64,000 nucleotides of DNA from Micromonospora sp. NBC_01796 (GTDB lineage: Bacteria > Actinomycetota > Actinomycetes > Mycobacteriales > Micromonosporaceae): contig NZ_CP109078.1 of assembly GCF_035917455.1 (NCBI RefSeq), positions 4,443,501-4,507,500 of the forward strand, read 5' to 3'. This document shows, in pieces, positions 40,168-48,551 of the stretch. The stretch's first letter is position 1. The number at the start of each line of letters is the position of its first letter. The notes below the pieces were generated by a model, which saw nothing but the letters and a program-made list of their open reading frames with translations, was not told the origin of the DNA and searched no databases. Position numbers and translations under genes: made by a program.

Positions 40168-40179
40168 CTGGAGGTAGTA

Positions 40180-40839
40180 GTGAGCTTGTTCCGACTCGAC
40201 TCGAGCATCCTTGGCGAGCGGTCCACGAGCCGCGCGGTCGCCGACACGGCCGAGAAGGCCTGGAGCCGCACCCACCCGAACGGCCGGATCGTCCGGCGCG
40301 ACCTGGTCACGTCGCCCATCTCGGCGGACGTCTGGACCACGGCGGTCTCGGCCGGCTTCGTCCCCGCCGACCAGCGCACCGACGAGCAGGCTCGGGCCAA
40401 GGCGCTCGTCACGTCGCTGGTGGACGAGCTGCTCGACGCCGAGGCGTACCTGCTCGCCGTCCCGCTCTACAACTACGGCGTCTCCCAGCACGTGAAGTCC
40501 TGGATCGACCTGCTCCTGACCGACCCCCGGATCCAGGGTGCGGCCACGCCGCCGCTGGCCGGACGCCCGGCGGCACTCGTCACCACCCGCGGCGGCGGCT
40601 ACGGCCCCGGAACTCCCCGCGAGGGCTGGGACCACGCCACCCCCTACTACCGCCGGATCTTCGGCGACCTGCTCGGGCTGGACCTGCACGTGAGCGAGGT
40701 CGAGCTGACCCTGGCGGAGTCCAACCCCGCGATGGCCGAGCTGCGCGACCTGGCCAAGCAGCAACTGGAGGCAGGCCACTCCTCCGCCGGCAAGCACGGC
40801 GAACTGCTCGCCCAGCACGTCCTCAGCCAGGCACGCTGA
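40180..40839 (+). CDS. FMN-dependent NAD(P)H oxidoreductase (azoreductase-like)
   Basis: A 219-residue flavodoxin-fold enzyme: FRLDSSILGERSTSR is the FMN phosphate site, VPLYNYGVSQHVKSWIDLL the central motif, and TTRGGGYGPGTP the isoalloxazine site. Azoreductases reduce quinones and azo compounds and are often controlled by MarR/HxlR repressors. GTG 40180 has GGAGG five bases upstream. Confidence 0.9.
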   Translation: MSLFRLDSSILGERSTSRAVADTAEKAWSRTHPNGRIVRRDLVTSPISADVWTTAVSAGFVPADQRTDEQARAKALVTSLVDELLDAEAYLLAVPLYNYGVSQHVKSWIDLLLTDPRIQGAATPPLAGRPAALVTTRGGGYGPGTPREGWDHATPYYRRIFGDLLGLDLHVSEVELTLAESNPAMAELRDLAKQQLEAGHSSAGKHGELLAQHVLSQAR

Positions 40840-40856
40840 CGTACGTCCTCGGGTCA

Positions 40857-40887
40857 TGCCCCCGCGCCCGGTTCGGGCGCGGGGGCA
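40857..40887. terminator. Bidirectional terminator
   Basis: TGCCCCCGCGCCC (40857-40869) pairs perfectly with 40875-40887 around a GGTTC loop, between the convergent oxidoreductase and LtrA genes. Confidence 0.85.
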
Positions 40888-40935
40888 GCGGCGGTTGACC
40901 ACCACCCCTGCCAACGCCGGCGGCGGACGCGACCG

Positions 40936-42135
40936 TCAGGTGGGTGGGGTGGGGGTTTCCGGCACGGTCCGGCCGCGCGACCGGAGCGCGTCCGCGATCG
41001 CCACCCCGGCCAGTACGCCCGCGGCGGCGGCGCTGACCCCCAGCGGCGGTACGTGCAGCAGGCCCGGCACCAGCAGGGCCAGCGCGATCAGTCCGCCGAT
41101 GCGGGACCAGGACACCCGGGCGAACACCTGGTATTCGAACTGGGACCGGCCGGCGAGGAAGAGCGCGGGACCGCCGAGGATGGTGTAGAGCCAGACCGGG
41201 GTGGTGTGCCCGAGCGGGTGGGCGATGGAGAGCTCGTAACCGACCGCGGTGAGCACGATGCCGGCGATCATGAACAGGTGCGAGAAGGACATCGACCGTC
41301 CGAACCGGCCCGGCTGCCGGGCCGTGGTGATCGCCAGCGGCAGCAGGTGACCGGCCTGGTGGAAGTAGACCCGCCAGATCAGCACGCTGGTCAGGAACGC
41401 GACCAGGAACGCGGTGGTCCGGTCGATGGCGAAGCTGGACCCGCTGAAGGTCAGCCCGATCACCAGGATCGACTCGCCCAGGGTGATCAGGAGGAACTGC
41501 TGGTAGCGCTCGGCCAGGTGCTCGCCGGCGATCGGGGTGTCGGTGGTGAGCGCCCGGCCCAGCACCGGGAGGGGCCAGCCCGCGATGGCCCCGCCGTAGT
41601 CGAGCAGGATGGCGATGGTCCAGAGCACCCCGCGTACGGCGACGTCGTCGACGACCCCGCCGAGCAGCCAGGGCACCGCGCTGAGTCCGAGCCAGACCGA
41701 CACCCGGACCCCGACGTCGCGTGCCGCCCGGTGGGCGAAGAAGAGGAACACCGTACGGCCGATCTGGATCGTCACGTACGCCCCGGCGAAGATGATCGCC
41801 CGTTCGCCGAAGCCCTTCGGCACCGCGACCGCCATCACCATCGCGCCGAACATGGTGCCGACCACCACGAGTTGGATCGCCGGCTGGTCCGGGTCGAGCC
41901 GGCTCGTGATCAGCGAGGTGAACGTCCAGATCAGCCAGAGGGCCAGGAAGAGCAGCAGGGTCTGGCCGGCCTCGGACAGCAGGATCCGCCGCTCGGAGTT
42001 GAAGTCCGTGATCAGCCGTTGCGAGATCCGGGTCAGCGCGAAGACGAAGACCAGGTCGAAGAAGAGTTCGAGGAACGTGGCCCGTTGTGAACTCTCCGCG
42101 TCACGGAGCAGGCCGGCCTCCCCGGCACCGGTCAC
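40936..42135 (-). CDS. Low-temperature-requirement protein A (LtrA) family membrane protein
   Basis: About 399 residues and roughly 11-12 helices. It opens with the LtrA motif ATFLELFFDLVFVFALTRISQRL; VYFHQAGHLLPLAI is in the second half. Function of the family is not established. Start GTG 42135 is chosen as close to the conserved core; an ATG at 42198 in frame would add an Arg-rich stretch. Divergent from a TetR gene, with palindromes between. Confidence 0.87.
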   Translation of the reverse strand: MTGAGEAGLLRDAESSQRATFLELFFDLVFVFALTRISQRLITDFNSERRILLSEAGQTLLLFLALWLIWTFTSLITSRLDPDQPAIQLVVVGTMFGAMVMAVAVPKGFGERAIIFAGAYVTIQIGRTVFLFFAHRAARDVGVRVSVWLGLSAVPWLLGGVVDDVAVRGVLWTIAILLDYGGAIAGWPLPVLGRALTTDTPIAGEHLAERYQQFLLITLGESILVIGLTFSGSSFAIDRTTAFLVAFLTSVLIWRVYFHQAGHLLPLAITTARQPGRFGRSMSFSHLFMIAGIVLTAVGYELSIAHPLGHTTPVWLYTILGGPALFLAGRSQFEYQVFARVSWSRIGGLIALALLVPGLLHVPPLGVSAAAAGVLAGVAIADALRSRGRTVPETPTPPT

Positions 42136-42286
42136 GGGGCGGCCATGCCGAAGACGTGCACGGCGCCCCCTCACCGATCGGCGATGTCCCAGTCCCAACG
42201 AGCCAGGACCCGTACGGACGTTGGGCCGCCTGCCGGTCGGTGGGCTGCGCCGGATCGGGCAGGTTCTGCTGTCATCTAACGATCCT

Positions 42287-42315
42287 CTGGTCTCCTAACA
42301 AGAGACCAGGGGTCT
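42287..42315. promoter_or_regulatory. Overlapping palindromes, candidate TetR operator
   Basis: CTGGTCTC-CTAACAA-GAGACCAG (42287-42309) and AGACC-AGG-GGTCT (42303-42315) share the middle arm. They lie 16 bases before the TetR start, in the promoter region shared with ltrA. Confidence 0.65.
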
Positions 42316-42330
42316 GCTAGCCTGGCCGGC

Positions 42331-43035
42331 ATGGCTGACGAGGTGGTCGGGTTCCAGCGGGCACGCCGTCCGGAGCAGGTGAAACTCCGTCGCAACACCA
42401 TCCTCGACACGGCCGCGGCGATGCTCGCCGAACGACCCGTGGCGGAGATCAGCCTGCGGGAACTCAGCGACCGGGTGGGTCTGGCGAAGTCGAACGTCCT
42501 GCGCTACTTCGACAGCCGCGAGGCGATCTTCCTCGAGGTGCTGGACGCCACGTGGACCACCTGGCTCGACGGTGTCGAGGTCGAGTTGGGGGCGGCCGTC
42601 GAACCGGGGAACCCGGCGCCGTACCAGCGGGAGACCCGGGTCGCGACCCTGATCGCCGACTCGCTGTCGAAACAACCCCTGCTCTGCGAGCTGATCAGCA
42701 CCATGGTCGGCACCCTGGAACGGAACATCTCGCTCGACTCCGCCCGTACGTCCAAACGCCGGGCCGCCGCGAACACCGACCGCCTCACCGACCTCGTACG
42801 GGCACAACTGCCCCACCTGGGTCGCCCGGCAGCCGCGCACTTCGCCGGGGCGGCGCTTGTTCTCGTCGCCGGCCTCTGGCCCTCCGTGGCCCCCACCGAA
42901 GCCGTCGCCACCGTCACCGCCGAACTGGGTGCCCCACCCGCCGAGGTCTCCTTCCCGCACGACCTCCGCGAAGCCCTGGCCAACCAGCTCATCGGACTGT
43001 CAGTACGGGCCACGCTCGCGCCCGAGCACCCGTAG
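42331..43035 (+). CDS. TetR-family transcriptional regulator
   Basis: A 234-residue TetR protein. Helix-turn-helix: AEISLRELSDRVGLAKSNVLRYFDSREAIFLEVL (in parts). The C-terminal domain (TLIADSLSKQPLLCELISTMVGTLERNIS) is of the TetR_C_17-like type. ATG 42331. Divergent from the LtrA-type gene and downstream of an operator-like double palindrome, so likely to regulate both. Confidence 0.92.
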   Translation: MADEVVGFQRARRPEQVKLRRNTILDTAAAMLAERPVAEISLRELSDRVGLAKSNVLRYFDSREAIFLEVLDATWTTWLDGVEVELGAAVEPGNPAPYQRETRVATLIADSLSKQPLLCELISTMVGTLERNISLDSARTSKRRAAANTDRLTDLVRAQLPHLGRPAAAHFAGAALVLVAGLWPSVAPTEAVATVTAELGAPPAEVSFPHDLREALANQLIGLSVRATLAPEHP

Positions 43036-43120
43036 ACCGGGTTCGCCAACTTTTTCCCCGGTTGGTGCAACCAGCCGGCCACCCGCGCCCGTCTTTGGGC
43101 GACGAAAGGAGCCGGGACGG

Positions 43121-43708
43121 GTGAGAGAGCAGGACGAGGAGGACTTTCGGCAGTTCGTCACCGCGCGGATGGACTCGTTGCGCGGGGTCGCGTACCTCAC
43201 GTGCGGTGACTGGCACCGTGCCGAGGATGCGGTCTCGAACGCGCTGACCAAGCTCTACACGCGCTGGGGCCGGGTCAGCTCGCCGCACAGCTACGCGTAC
43301 CGGATGGTCGTCCGGGCCGCGATCGACGAGGTGCGGCGGCCCTGGCGACGGGAGCGCTCCGCCGGCCACACAGTGGTGGAGCAGGCCGAGTCCGACCGGT
43401 CCGACGTGGTCGCCGAGCGACTCCGGATCCAGGCCGCGCTGCGCCGGGTGCCACCGGGTCAGCGCGCGGTGCTGGTGCTGCGCTTCTTCGAGCAGCTCAG
43501 CGTCGAGGAGGTGGCCGAGGTGATCGGGCGCAGTCCGGGGACGGTCAAGAGTCAGACCGCGCGGGGTCTGGCGACCCTGCGCTCGGTCTTGTCCGCGCAG
43601 GACGTCACGTTCGTTACAGGGGAAGGAGACGGAGAGAATGACAAGCGATCTGCACCAGTTGTTGACCACCGCGCAGTCGGACCAGCCGGCCGCGTCGTAC
43701 ACCGTTGA
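43121..43708 (+). CDS. SigE-family RNA polymerase sigma factor
   Basis: A 195-residue ECF sigma factor of the actinobacterial SigE-like group: region 2 FVTARMDSLRGVAYLTCGDWHRAEDAVSNALTKLYTRW and region 4 ALRRVPPGQRAVLVLRFFEQLSVEEVAEVIGRSPGTVKSQTARGLATLR (both in parts). GTG 43121 follows AAAGGAG by ten bases. The last 24 codons overlap the following membrane protein by 71 bases, an unusually long overlap that would couple their translation. That protein is the likely partner or anti-sigma. Confidence 0.9.
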   Translation: MREQDEEDFRQFVTARMDSLRGVAYLTCGDWHRAEDAVSNALTKLYTRWGRVSSPHSYAYRMVVRAAIDEVRRPWRRERSAGHTVVEQAESDRSDVVAERLRIQAALRRVPPGQRAVLVLRFFEQLSVEEVAEVIGRSPGTVKSQTARGLATLRSVLSAQDVTFVTGEGDGENDKRSAPVVDHRAVGPAGRVVHR

Positions 43709-44774
43709 CGACATCGTCGCGGCCGGACGTCGGCGTCGCAGCCGGCGGAAGTTCGGGCAGTGGACCGGGGCGACCGGCGGCCTCGCGGTCGTCGCGGTAG
43801 CCGTGGCCCTCGTCTCCCAGACGGGCACCGCGACCCCCGGCCGTGCGCCGGTGAACACGGCGGATGCCGGGCTCGCCGCGGCGGGGGCGGGAAGTGCCAC
43901 CGCCGGGCCGACGCCGCTGACGTACACGTTCGCCGGCTACCGGGTCGGCGACTTCCGGGTCACCGACCCGTCGATGGCCACCCCCGGATACCAGAGTTCC
44001 ATGATCTTCCAGGACAACGTGTACGTCGGCGACGGTCCGCCGATCGAGGACCACCTCGGCACGATGACGGTCTACCGTCCGGGGGTCTTCCGGCCGGACC
44101 TGTTCCGCGCCGGCACGCCGATCACCGTCGGCGGACGCCCCGGCTTCCAGACGGAGCTGCCGCGGAAGATCAGGGTGGGCAGCGGCGACCCGAACAGTCG
44201 TGAGGTGATCACCAAGCCCATCTCCGCTCCCGCCGTCGCCTGGCAGTACGGCGACGACGCCTGGGCGGTCATCGAGGCGCACGGGATCGGCCAGCGGAGC
44301 CTGCCGGTCACCGCGATCCGGCAACTGGCGGACGCGTTCCGGACCGCCGCACCGGCGCCGGTCCGGACGCCGTACGAGATCACCTACGTGCCGGCGGGGT
44401 GGCAGTTGGTGGCGGCGGGCAGCCACAACCTCATTCTCGGCGACGACGCGATCTCCCGGGTGGTGCTGGTCCGTACCGGCACCTCGTTCGACGCGCTGAC
44501 CGCGCCGCTCAACTTCGAGGACGGGACGACGCCGACCGTGCAGATCATGGTCGCGCGGTCGGGCACCGAGGGTCCGTACCCGCACCCGGTGACGCCGGCC
44601 TGCCCGGAGGGGCAGTTCTTCTGCGACCTGCCGATCGGTACCAGCGGCTACTACGTCGAGGTGCACGACCAGTCGAGCACCCTGTCCGGCACGGAGATCC
44701 GGAAGATCGCCGACGGCCTGGTCTTCGCGACCGTCGACCAGCCGAACACCTGGCACGACGCAGTGACCGGCTGA
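43638..44774 (+). CDS. Single-pass membrane protein, likely sigma partner
   Basis: A 378-residue protein: a cytoplasmic N-terminus of about 40 residues with an Arg-rich patch (AAGRRRRSRRKF), one helix (ATGGLAVVAVAVALVSQT), and an outside domain of about 300 residues with two similar halves (YTFAGYRVGDFRV ... and ITYVPAGWQLVAAG ...). This layout is that of membrane proteins encoded with SigE-family factors, which may hold or sense for the sigma factor. No zinc-binding anti-sigma motif is present. ATG 43638 has GGAAGGAG upstream. Confidence 0.75.
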   Translation: MTSDLHQLLTTAQSDQPAASYTVDDIVAAGRRRRSRRKFGQWTGATGGLAVVAVAVALVSQTGTATPGRAPVNTADAGLAAAGAGSATAGPTPLTYTFAGYRVGDFRVTDPSMATPGYQSSMIFQDNVYVGDGPPIEDHLGTMTVYRPGVFRPDLFRAGTPITVGGRPGFQTELPRKIRVGSGDPNSREVITKPISAPAVAWQYGDDAWAVIEAHGIGQRSLPVTAIRQLADAFRTAAPAPVRTPYEITYVPAGWQLVAAGSHNLILGDDAISRVVLVRTGTSFDALTAPLNFEDGTTPTVQIMVARSGTEGPYPHPVTPACPEGQFFCDLPIGTSGYYVEVHDQSSTLSGTEIRKIADGLVFATVDQPNTWHDAVTG

Positions 44775-44805
44775 TTCCCGGCTGCCGGTGCCCCTACCGG
44801 CGGCG

Positions 44806-44851
44806 ACAACGGGCCGGAGCCAGGGAAAATCCCACGGCTCCGGCCCGTTGT
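44806..44851. terminator. Bidirectional terminator
   Basis: ACAACGGGCCGGAGCC (44806-44821) pairs perfectly with 44836-44851, with GGGAAAATCCC inside the loop. It separates the membrane protein gene from the convergent acyltransferase. Confidence 0.87.
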
Positions 44852-44901
44852 GCGTCTTGACCGGGCCGCCGGAACAGACCTTCCGGCGCACCGCCCCGGT
44901 T

Positions 44902-46137
44902 CTAGTCGGCGCGTTCCGGCAGCCGGTCCGCCCCGTCGAACGAGCCGGTGAAGGTCGAGGGACCGGCGGCCCGGCCGGCGACCACCGGCTCGTCGGTGCG
45001 GCGTTCCGGCTCCACGCCGTCCGCCCGGCGGATGTCGGCGAAGGCCCGGCGCAGCGACGTCCGCAGGGCGCGGCCCACCGGCTGTTCGACCAGGCGGTGG
45101 ATGACGTACCCGACGGCGAGGACGGTCGCGACGGTCAGCACCAGCAGGACCGCGTCCGGGAGACGTCCGTGCAGTTTCCGGAGAATCGCGTACGCGAGGA
45201 AGAAGTGGACCAGATAGACCGGGTACGTGAGTGCGCCGATCGTGGTCGACCCGCGCCAGCGCAGCCAGGAGAACCACCCGAGGGCAATGGCTGTCATGAC
45301 GGCGAAGAACACGGTCAGCAGCACGAGTGCGACGTTGAACCGCATCGGCACCTGGTGTTCGGCGAACACGATCCGCAGCGAGTTCGTGCTGAATATCCAC
45401 GACGCCACGAGCATGCCCCACAGGAGCGGGTTGGGGCCGAACCGGTGCATCAGGTAGAGCACGATGCCGGCGACGAAGAAGTAGGTGTAGGTCGGTTCGA
45501 GAACGGTGGAGAGAATCCCGATGTTCTTGACCTGTACGAGGAGCGAGGCGGTCGTCCAGAGGAGGCAGAAGGCGACCACGCGTCGGTAGGTCAGGCCGAG
45601 CCGTACCACGATGGCGAAGAGCAGGTAGAACTTCAGTTCCACGAGCAGCGTCCAGTACACGGTGTCGATGTTCGGGACGCCGAGCAGGCCCTGCACCATG
45701 GTGAGGTTCGCGAGTACGGCGACCGGCGACGGACGTTCTGCGGCGGGCCACCAGAGCGTCAGCAGTGCCGTCGTGAGCAGCACCGCCAGGACGTACGCGG
45801 GCATGAGCCGGGTGACCCGGGAGATGAAGAACTCACTGGCGGACCGACCCCAGGAACTCATGCAGATGACGAACCCGCTGATGATGAAGAACAGGTGTAC
45901 GCCCATCCAGCCGTACCGGAAGCCCTGGGCGATCAGGCGACCGAAGTAGGCGTCGGCGTCGACGCCGTAAACGAACTCCACGATCGGGATCAGGTGGTAG
46001 CCGAGGACCATTATGGCGGCGGAGAAGCGCAACAGGTCCAGCACGTACAGTCGCTGGTTCGTTGGTTTGCCCGTTTTTGTCGCGGTGGCCGCTGGTACGG
46101 CTATTCCTCGGGTGGCGTCCTCGATGGTCGCTGTCAC
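44902..46137 (-). CDS. Acyltransferase 3-family membrane protein
   Basis: About 411 residues and ten helices. The catalytic-type histidine lies in LDLLRFSAAIMVLGYHLIPI, followed by GVHLFFIISGFVICMS with the family's F-x-x-S-G motif and SRVTRLMPAYVLAVLL. Such enzymes transfer acyl groups to sugars or antibiotics at the membrane. I chose GTG 46137 with GGAGGG upstream; a GTG at 46209 would lengthen it. The C-terminal 45 residues are polar and cytoplasmic. Confidence 0.87.
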   Translation of the reverse strand: MTATIEDATRGIAVPAATATKTGKPTNQRLYVLDLLRFSAAIMVLGYHLIPIVEFVYGVDADAYFGRLIAQGFRYGWMGVHLFFIISGFVICMSSWGRSASEFFISRVTRLMPAYVLAVLLTTALLTLWWPAAERPSPVAVLANLTMVQGLLGVPNIDTVYWTLLVELKFYLLFAIVVRLGLTYRRVVAFCLLWTTASLLVQVKNIGILSTVLEPTYTYFFVAGIVLYLMHRFGPNPLLWGMLVASWIFSTNSLRIVFAEHQVPMRFNVALVLLTVFFAVMTAIALGWFSWLRWRGSTTIGALTYPVYLVHFFLAYAILRKLHGRLPDAVLLVLTVATVLAVGYVIHRLVEQPVGRALRTSLRRAFADIRRADGVEPERRTDEPVVAGRAAGPSTFTGSFDGADRLPERAD

Positions 46138-46245
46138 TGGTCGCCGCCCTCCGCTTACTACCCGGCCCGCTTCGAAGCAGCACACTAGAGGCGCCGCCGG
46201 CTTTGCCACAACCCGACTTGACCACCGGGTGAACCGGGAAGCAGC

Positions 46246-46283
46246 GGAGCCCCGGTCGACCTGTACGGGTCGACCGGGGCTCC
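46246..46283 (-). terminator. Terminator of the chitinase gene
   Basis: A perfect 16-bp stem, GGAGCCCCGGTCGACC (46246-46261) with 46268-46283, loop TGTACG. It begins 28 bases beyond the chitinase stop on the minus strand. Confidence 0.85.
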
Positions 46284-46310
46284 GCCGAGCGGGGCCTTCC
46301 TTCAGTCAGG

Positions 46311-47717
46311 TCAGGGGAGCTGCCAGATCTGGTTGCTCGTGTTGTAGCAGTCCCAGATCTGGAGCCGGGTGCCGTCGGCGGTGTTCTTGTCCGTGATGTC
46401 GAGGCACTTGTTGGACGCCGGGTTGATCAGCGTGCCGTTGCTCTGGCCCCGCCAGACCTGGGCGCCGCTGCCGTTGCAGTCCCAGAGCTGGATCTTGGCG
46501 CCGTTGGTGGTCGACGCGCTGGTGACGTCCATGCACTTGCCCAGGCCCCGGATGGTGCCGTCGGTGCTGACCGTCCAGCGTTGCGCGGTGCTGCCGTTGC
46601 AGGTGTAGAGCTGGATCGCGGCGCCGTTGGCGGTGCTGGCCGCCGCGATGTCGACGCACTTGCCGGCCAACCCGGTGATCTGACCGGTACGGCCGGTGGG
46701 CGGCGGCGTGGTGCCACCCATCACCGTGTCGTAGATCGCGCTGACCAGCGAGGTCGAGGTGTTCGTGTCCTGGGACAGCTCCCAGTTCATCATGCCGCCG
46801 GCGTTCGCCAGGGCCCACTGGGTCTTGCGCTTCACCGTCGGGATGCCGTTGTAACACTGCTGGGCGCCGTTGGCGGTGGTGCAGTCCCGGTTGGCGTTCG
46901 CCGGGTCCAGCGCGACGAGCTGGGTGTAGGTGAGGTAACCGGGGCGGCTGTAGAACGGCACGCCGAGGACCGTCTTGCTCGCCGGCAGGCCGCGGTTCTT
47001 CCAGCCCTGGGCGTTGCTGATCGACCAGTCGTAGTTCGCGTGCGGCTCACCGCCGTCGTACAACATGATGTTGAGGAAGTCGACGTAGCCGAAGACGGCC
47101 GGCTGGATGCCGTTGGCGGTGCCGCCACCCGAGACGACGGCGGCCGTGAGCAGCTTGCCGCGGCTGTGCATCGCGGTGCTGAGCTGAGACATGAGCAGGG
47201 TGTAGTTGTTGGCCGAGGTGCCCGGGTCGGGGTACTCCCAGTCGATGTCGACGCCGTCGAGGCCGTACTGGTTGACGAAGTTGACCATGTTGTTGACGAA
47301 CGTCGTACGGGTGCCGGAGTTGGCCGCCAGCGCCTCGAAGGCGGAGTCGTTGCCGTCGTTCCAGCCGCCGACCGCGATCAGCACCTTGACGTTGTTGGCG
47401 TGCCCGAGCGAGACCAACTGCTGGAGCTTGCCCGGCTGGTCGACCGCCTGGAGGCTGCCGTTGGAGTTGGGCAGTACGAACGAGTAGTTGATGTGGGTCA
47501 ACTTGTTGTACTGGATGTTCGCCACGTTGCCGGCCCACGAGGGCATGTAGCCGACGCTCTTGAAACCGTTGGGCAGGACCGCGGCGGCGGCCGGGGAGGC
47601 CGGCGCCACGGCGGTCACCGAGCCGGCGAGCGCGGTCACGAGAGCGAGCGCTCCGGTGAGGAGTCGGGACTTGCGAGTCCGCCCGGTTGGGCTGGAAGCG
47701 GGGGATGTGTCGGACAT
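46311..47717 (-). CDS. Secreted GH18 chitinase with C-terminal ricin-type lectin domain
   Basis: A 468-residue enzyme: signal peptide (LLTGALALVTALAGSVTAVA), GH18 barrel (VGYMPSWAGN, IAVGGWND, and GLDGVDIDWEYP with the DxxDxDxE motif whose Glu is the acid catalyst, then MLYDGG and GVPFYSR), then a 125-residue ricin B trefoil (CBM13) with three QxW-type repeats (CVDIAAAST...QRW, CMDVTSAST...QVW, CLDITDKNT...QIW). It degrades chitin outside the cell, with the lectin part binding carbohydrate. Start ATG 47717. A promoter with an imperfect TTAGG/CTTAA site lies at 47860-47889. Confidence 0.93.
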   Translation of the reverse strand: MSDTSPASSPTGRTRKSRLLTGALALVTALAGSVTAVAPASPAAAAVLPNGFKSVGYMPSWAGNVANIQYNKLTHINYSFVLPNSNGSLQAVDQPGKLQQLVSLGHANNVKVLIAVGGWNDGNDSAFEALAANSGTRTTFVNNMVNFVNQYGLDGVDIDWEYPDPGTSANNYTLLMSQLSTAMHSRGKLLTAAVVSGGGTANGIQPAVFGYVDFLNIMLYDGGEPHANYDWSISNAQGWKNRGLPASKTVLGVPFYSRPGYLTYTQLVALDPANANRDCTTANGAQQCYNGIPTVKRKTQWALANAGGMMNWELSQDTNTSTSLVSAIYDTVMGGTTPPPTGRTGQITGLAGKCVDIAAASTANGAAIQLYTCNGSTAQRWTVSTDGTIRGLGKCMDVTSASTTNGAKIQLWDCNGSGAQVWRGQSNGTLINPASNKCLDITDKNTADGTRLQIWDCYNTSNQIWQLP

Positions 47718-48110
47718 GTTTGACCTTTCGCGGCGTACACGCCATCGGCCCCACGCCAGGCGGGGCGGTGTCTTCGAGCGCTCGGCCGACCAGGGCCCGG
47801 GGCCGGATCGAGGCGGGGGTTTGGGGGTACTGCGTGGTGCTTCGCCTCAGGTGGCTGAAAGCTTAGGAAACTTAACTATTAAAAGTCAATGGATGTGAAT
47901 TCCTCGAACCCGACGGCGGCGGGTACGTGCGGGGCAGAGCGTGCGCTACGCGGAGTCGCTACGGAGTGGACTCGACGCGGTGAGCGACGGCGAACACGGC
48001 CCTCGGGCCGACGACGATCACCCGCAACCCGGGCGCGGGTGCGGGTGCGATCGGGACCTGGCACGGTCGACCCCCGAGGCGTACCCGGTGCGGTCGACGG
48101 ACGCGAAAAA
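47718..48110. other. 393-bp gap: chitinase leader and promoter
   Basis: No supported gene. From left to right: a leader of about 140 bases before the chitinase start, its promoter and possible operator (47860-47889), then 220 bp of ordinary GC-rich sequence without clear coding signal, up to the csbD terminator. Confidence 0.7.
47860..47889 (-). promoter_or_regulatory. Chitinase promoter with TTAGGAAACTTAA site
   Basis: On the minus strand TTGACT (47889-47884), 18 bases and TAAGCT (47865-47860). TTAGGAAACTTAA (47863-47875) between and over the -10 is imperfectly symmetrical and resembles sites I recall upstream of secreted chitin and cellulose enzymes of actinobacteria. The AT-rich island stands out in this sequence. 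Confidence 0.6.
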
Positions 48111-48150
48111 GCCGGGTGGGGTGCTCCGAAATCGGAGCACCCCACCCGGC
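48111..48150 (-). terminator. Terminator of csbD
   Basis: A perfect 18-bp stem (48111-48128 with 48133-48150) around AAAT, 16 bases beyond the csbD stop. One of the strongest hairpins in the window. Confidence 0.88.
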
Positions 48151-48166
48151 AGATCAGATCTGGACG

Positions 48167-48364
48167 TCAGGGGTTACGCAGTGCGTCCCTGGTGTCGTGG
48201 GCGGCGTCCTTGACGTGGTCGCCGGCCTGCTTCATCTGCGCCTCGGTACGCTGCGCGGCGCCCTCGGCCTGCAGACGCTCGTTGTCGGTGGCGTCGCCGA
48301 CCTTCTCCTTGACGGTGCCGGTGACTTCCTCGGCCTTGTGCTTGATCTTGTCGCCAACGCTCAC
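48167..48364 (-). CDS. CsbD-family stress protein
   Basis: A 65-residue, highly charged helical protein (DKIKHKAEEVTGTVKEKVGDATDNERLQAEG), the CsbD pattern with the GTVKEKVGDAT core. Members accumulate in general stress; mechanism unknown. GTG 48364 has GGAGG six bases upstream. A monocistronic unit with its own terminator, divergent from the metallo-beta-lactamase gene (187 bp apart). Confidence 0.92.
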   Translation of the reverse strand: MSVGDKIKHKAEEVTGTVKEKVGDATDNERLQAEGAAQRTEAQMKQAGDHVKDAAHDTRDALRNP

Positions 48365-48551
48365 GGTGTCCTCCAAGTTTCGCTTCGAACAGTTTCGGTC
48401 TCCGCTGCCGGCATTAGTGCCCAGGACCGTCGGCGACGAAACACCCCCGCAACACGAGTGCCCGAGGACACCGCGGCACGAGCGACCCGAGGACACCGGT
48501 ACGCGAGCGCCCCGAAAGCCCGGTTCCGGGCCGAGCCCGTACGGTGGCGGG

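Noticed and set aside
48361..48551. A gene upstream of the metallo-beta-lactamase gene, from the long frame starting at 47889
   Set aside because: The part before 48552 has no motif, spans the csbD gene and its terminator, and precedes the conserved VTWWGHST start.
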